Below, one piece after another: positions 60,370-64,000 of a stretch of DNA of 64,000 nucleotides. The first letter of the stretch is position 1, and each line of letters begins with the position of its first letter. The translations under genes were made by a program, and so were the position numbers. Source of the stretch: Isoetes taiwanensis (taxonomy: Eukaryota; Streptophyta; Lycopodiopsida; Isoetales; Isoetaceae). The stretch covers positions 348,501-412,500 of the forward strand of contig JAJEKV010000095.1 of assembly GCA_021234155.1 (NCBI GenBank), read 5' to 3'. The notes under the pieces were generated by a model. The model had not been told where the DNA came from. It worked only from the letters and a program-made list of their open reading frames with translations, and did not search any database.

Positions 60370-61912
60370 TACCATCTAATAGGGGGCGCATTACATTTTT
60401 GGATAAGATCAGTTCTCAGTGTAACTTCTTGGAGGACTATATGGCTGCACTTGGGCTAATAGAGGATGCTGGGGTGAAAGTGTTCGGGCTCGTGACTTGG
60501 CTTATTTCGTTAGTAAACAGATATTGTCAGAGGAATTGGAGGGTGTGGTGGAGCGAGATCGTTCAAGGGAAGAGATTACTAAAGTTCGTTTACTTGGAGG
60601 TAATTACACATATTTCATTGTATATGCATGGCAACCAGGTCGGAATATTATAGCATCCTACTTCTTGCATGGGACTCGCAAACGTGTTTACAAAAGATCC
60701 TTATTACATAGAAGCCAAAATTAGTAATCTTAGCAGAAACAGGAAGTCACAGACTGTTTTCTGTAACATTTTGGAGGAGCTTTATGATACCCTAATAAGG
60801 CCATGGAAAGATTTATTGGAAGATGAAAATGCACCAGAGGATGAAAACGTATCTCCACCAATACCAAAAAGAATTATATTTGTCATATCTCACGTAAGTG
60901 TCTGTACTTTTCATAATATTTTCATTATATACATGTGATCAATGTGACAGGAAAATGCAGGCATTGTCAAGGATTCCATTTGGGGCTCTATATGATTCGG
61001 AAAGCGATAAATATTTGATTCAAGACTATGCAGTTGGAACGAAGAAATTATCAATGTGAAGAAATTAGGGACAAGAAATCAAAGTCGTCAGTCAACTAGG
61101 AGGCACTTGTAGTGGGAAATATCCCACCCTTGACCTTGATTTTAGCCAAAAGGAAGCGAACCTAGTTGCAAAATATTTGGAGCATGCTATCCTAAAGTAA
61201 ACATCTTAATAAATGAGAAAGCTACACGAGAAACTGTCCTTCAGATGTTTCCAGTCTGTGATTGGATACATATATCTAGCCATGGGGATGTTGACCCTAT
61301 TATTCACCACACTGAGATACTTCTTGCACAAGAACATGAGGATGGGAACGATTCAAAAAATCATCTTTCACTGGGAGGCAATAGGGATGGAAGAAATTTA
61401 AATTTAAGCTCTATAAAGCGTTTTTATGAATATGAACATGTGCTAGTGAAGTTAGGACATAGATCCACATCTACAACAGGCACACTAACTGGACATGACC
61501 TAGAAGACAAGGAAAAAATGGCAGCCACAAAGAAGTGATATTGAGTTGTTGCAAGACCGGGTTTAGGGGAATATTTTGGGGGAGGGAACTCGGGACTATG
61601 TAGGTCTCTACATATGACAGAGTCCCCAAGTAATATGTTCTTTATGGGATGTGGAAGATAAAGTTACTAAAGTGCCGATGAAGCTATTTTATAACAATCG
61701 CTGGCGGCAAGGAAATAATAGTAGCTCTTCAAGAAGCAATGAAATATATGCTAGAGCAAAAGAAATGAGATAGACGGTCCGAGTTCGAGATCTATAAATG
61801 GGCACCATTCTTGATATCGAGGGCAGCCCAAAGACAAAGTTTGAATAGAAGGACTCTTGCACAATCGATTGCAAATGCATGTTGTCATCAAATATTTCAA
61901 GACTATCCGTAG
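60370..61912 (+). pseudogene. CHAT-domain protein (caspase-like), frames broken
   Basis: CHAT domains are caspase-fold proteases, usually fused to TPR repeats. Plus-strand pieces line up with the family in order: a preceding helical/strand region with NYTYFIVYAWQPG (about 60600-60645); ILEELYDTLIRPWKDLL (60760-60815) and PKRIIFVISH; a short intron, 60894-60960 (GTAAGT to TGCAG); ALSRIPFGALYDSESDKYLI (60961-61020); KEANLVAKYLEHAI; ATRETVLQMF followed by WIHISSHGDVD with the catalytic His at 61281-61283; VILSCCKTG with the catalytic Cys at 61550-61552; then VICSLWDVEDKVTKVPMKLF and a C-terminal KWAPFLISRA. Stop at 61910-61912. At least three frame slips separate these blocks. They may be true decay or sequence error. 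No TPR repeats were found upstream in the window. Confidence 0.75.
60894..60960 (+). other. Intron in the CHAT-domain gene
   Basis: Donor GTAAGTG follows the codons for ISH; acceptor AATGCAG precedes codons for ALSRIPFG. Joining restores the expected strand-loop sequence of the domain. 67 bp. Confidence 0.65.
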
Positions 61913-62395
61913 AAACTATCCATTTAGCGTCATTTTTTACAAGGTACCACTTTTAGACTTTCTATTCTATGAAGAAATGTTATAATCACGATTATGAAAA
62001 CGTTATATGCTAAATAACCGTATCTAGCAAGTTTTGAAAGCTGGCTATGTATTTCTCTGATGCTCTTGTCTTTTAACGAAACAACTACTCAATTAGGTAA
62101 GCCAGTGAAAGGCTCTTAAACACTAGAAACAAGTACTACCCATGCCAATGAGAGATTGATGTCTAAGTCGCATGATGCCCTTATGGGTTTGGGCTACACA
62201 CGCAACAATGGCCGATAAATGATTCCTTGCATTTTGTGGAACCTGCACATATGGGGCCGACCATTGGTACTGAAAAATATGGGATGTTGTTTTTAATCTT
62301 TTACTCTTGCCGTGATTGTTTATGAATCTATAAGTCAATCTATGCAGAGTGAATCAGTCCCAAAGGGACCCCTCTCGGTTGTGATTCCATCGGTA
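61913..62395. other. Non-coding, nothing recognised
   Basis: AT-rich intergenic sequence downstream of the CHAT gene. Confidence 0.5.
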
Positions 62396-62935
62396 ATCCC
62401 ATCGATCCAAGACATCGGATCGCCATTCTAGAATGGGACGAGCATGCATGTTTTGCATGCATGGTGGCGTATGTTCGTTACGGTTGGGAGTTCGCTATTT
62501 TAGGCGTGTTTACCCGCCCGACTTCTCATTGGCTTCCTCTTCTCTCTCTGAGATTATCTTATTCTCTTTGAATTGTTTCCGAGGCGGGGAGGGGCTTCTT
62601 CACCTTTTGGTTTATAATTGACGTTTCTTTCATCTTCGTCCTTTCTCGGCCTTTAGCCTTCATCCCGTGACCTTCGCCCCTCGATCCTAGTTTGTTAAGG
62701 AAGTCCTTTGGTATTCGGGCGGTTTGTTGGTTTCATCGCGAGTCCCCGTTCTAGAATCCCATCGATCCGAGACATCGGATCGCCATTCTAGAATGGGACG
62801 AGCATGCATGTTTTGCATGCATGCGGCGGCGCATGCTCGTTACGGTTGGGAGTTCGCTATTTTAGGCGTGTTTCGCCGACTTCTCATCGGCGCTTCCTCT
62901 TCTCTCTCAGCATACCTTATTCTCTTTGAACCCCT
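62396..62935. repeat. Direct repeat, two units of about 180 bp, 358 bp apart
   Basis: Units at about 62396-62575 and 62756-62935 share CATCGATCC(A/G)AGACATCGG, CATTCTAGAATGGGACGAGC, ATGCATGTTTTGCATGCATG and GTTACGGTTGGGAGTTCGC. The segment GCGGTTTGTTGGTTTCAT at about 62722 recurs at about 63360, so a third truncated unit exists. Open frames inside are short and not recognised. Confidence 0.8.
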
Positions 62936-64000
62936 TTTTTTGTTATTGTATTTATCGGCGTGGCACGCAGCGTAATCAGCCCCCTCCACTCACGGGAGGT
63001 TTGTTTTGTCTTGTTGTTTTGTTGGTGATGTGTGTACGGGTTAGCAAGGCATCGCTTTCGACTTTTCCATTCGTGAGTTTTGGGAGCCGATTTTTATGCC
63101 TTTACGTTTGTCCAGCCCCTGTCGAAGGCTTATCACTAGGGTTTTTCCTCGAAAACCGAAAAGGGCTGGTTTTTAATCCGGTGATAAGCTTTACAGGTAC
63201 ACTAGCCCAGTCTCTATTAGCATTGTATTTTTTGTTGGGGTCCAAATGATATAATTGGATTTTCCCTTTATTTTTTATGGGTAGTTCGCATGTGTGCGGC
63301 TACCCACTATCCACCATTATAGAAAATCTGCTGAGATGAATGAGAAGCAAGTCTAAGTCGGGCGGTTTGTTGGTTTCATGTGAGTCCCATTCTAGAATTT
63401 TATGATATTGTTCTTAATCTCATATTTCATTAGGTTCGACAAGTCATTTCCATCCATAGCTTTTAAGCATCCATGTCTTTTATGTAGTTCATAATCCAAT
63501 GCATTTCATAGTCAATATATCCTTGGTTTGGGAAATGCTTTGGGTATAATCGGCAGGCCAGCCTACTACTTATATACTCCTCCTCCCTTCATTCCTATCG
63601 AAAGTACGAAAATGGCTAATTTTAGCAGAAAATTTTCTTGCCATTTCTAAGATGTACTGCTAAATTTCAATTCCACACAGTAACTTACAAGGCTTTCAGA
63701 GAATTTTTTGAATTAAGGATATATCCCTTGCATTTCGAGCTAAATTTTTTTTAAACCCCATACAAACACCCCATTGTATGTTAAACCATTGAACCCAATA
63801 GTATATAAAAATTATATACTAAACCATAGAAATTTGAAACCCCCTTACCCCATCATTTTGTGCTTGGTCATGTGAGACGTCCAACAATAGGTTCGGGTCG
63901 TTAGATGTGCATTTCATGCGATTGCAATCGTCCTTGGGCGCCCTTATTCTTTTAGTATGCAGTTATAGGTGTATTTGCAATACCTAGAAATTCGAATAGT
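62936..64000. other. Right edge, no gene recognised
   Basis: Includes a third partial repeat unit near 63357-63398 and AT-rich sequence. An open frame at 62926-63249 lacks recognisable features. Confidence 0.45.

Overview
Plant nuclear DNA dominated by transposable elements. The window suggests a land plant with a repeat-rich genome, and a seed-free plant such as a fern or lycophyte is a reasonable guess. The grounds are a plant-type PPR gene, plant chromovirus LTR retrotransposons with an initiator-Met-tRNA primer site, Helitron termini of the plant type (hairpin plus CTAG), and fragments of allantoinase, MAP kinase, BRR2, ASH2 and METTL5 genes. The species cannot be fixed from sequence alone. 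Few genes here look intact.

Layout. 0-7.2 kb: the left edge holds exon-like sequence on the minus strand with a TATA-like box near 1.4 kb, then a truncated PPR gene (+) at 2.9-4.15 kb, a BRR2 helicase gene fragment (-) at 6.2-6.5 kb and a tiny MAP-kinase exon (+) at 7.2 kb. 7.3-17.7 kb: non-coding repeats, namely a 485-bp tandem repeat, a degenerate GGGAATCTT-like array, a SINE-like pol III unit, long (TA)n tracts, and a 3-kb tandem duplication (10.6-13.2 and 13.6-16.2 kb). 17.7-28.3 kb: a Helitron-associated region. Three Helitron 3' ends are visible. One short Helitron (18828-20645), filled with polypyrimidine repeat, has inserted inside a broken minus-strand gene encoding a DUF7869-like, RNase-H-fold-like, transposase-related protein. 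The same interval carries about 25 copies of a palindrome, CTATGCGCGCATAG, and its variants. 28.3-36.1 kb: no recognisable gene. 36.1-51.0 kb: a chromovirus array, LTR-internal-LTR-internal-LTR, flanked by one 5-bp target duplication, TGATC. 51.0-54.5 kb: eroded gene pieces, all on the plus strand (allantoinase 3' exons, an unidentified ORF, ASH2/TRAUCO SPRY exons with one exon duplicated, and a METTL5 exon). 60.4-61.9 kb: a CHAT-domain (caspase-like) gene with both catalytic motifs but shifted frames. 62.4-64 kb: short direct repeats and AT-rich sequence.

Most relationships here are between mobile elements rather than within a pathway. The best-supported structural result is that removing the 1,818-bp Helitron brings two open minus-strand segments together in one frame. 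A second broad result is technical: duplicated copies (the 3-kb repeat and the two retroelement interiors) differ mostly at CAG/CTG-like sites. This looks like systematic base-calling error at CHG-methylated cytosines, so frameshifts in the repeat-rich parts should not all be read as real decay.
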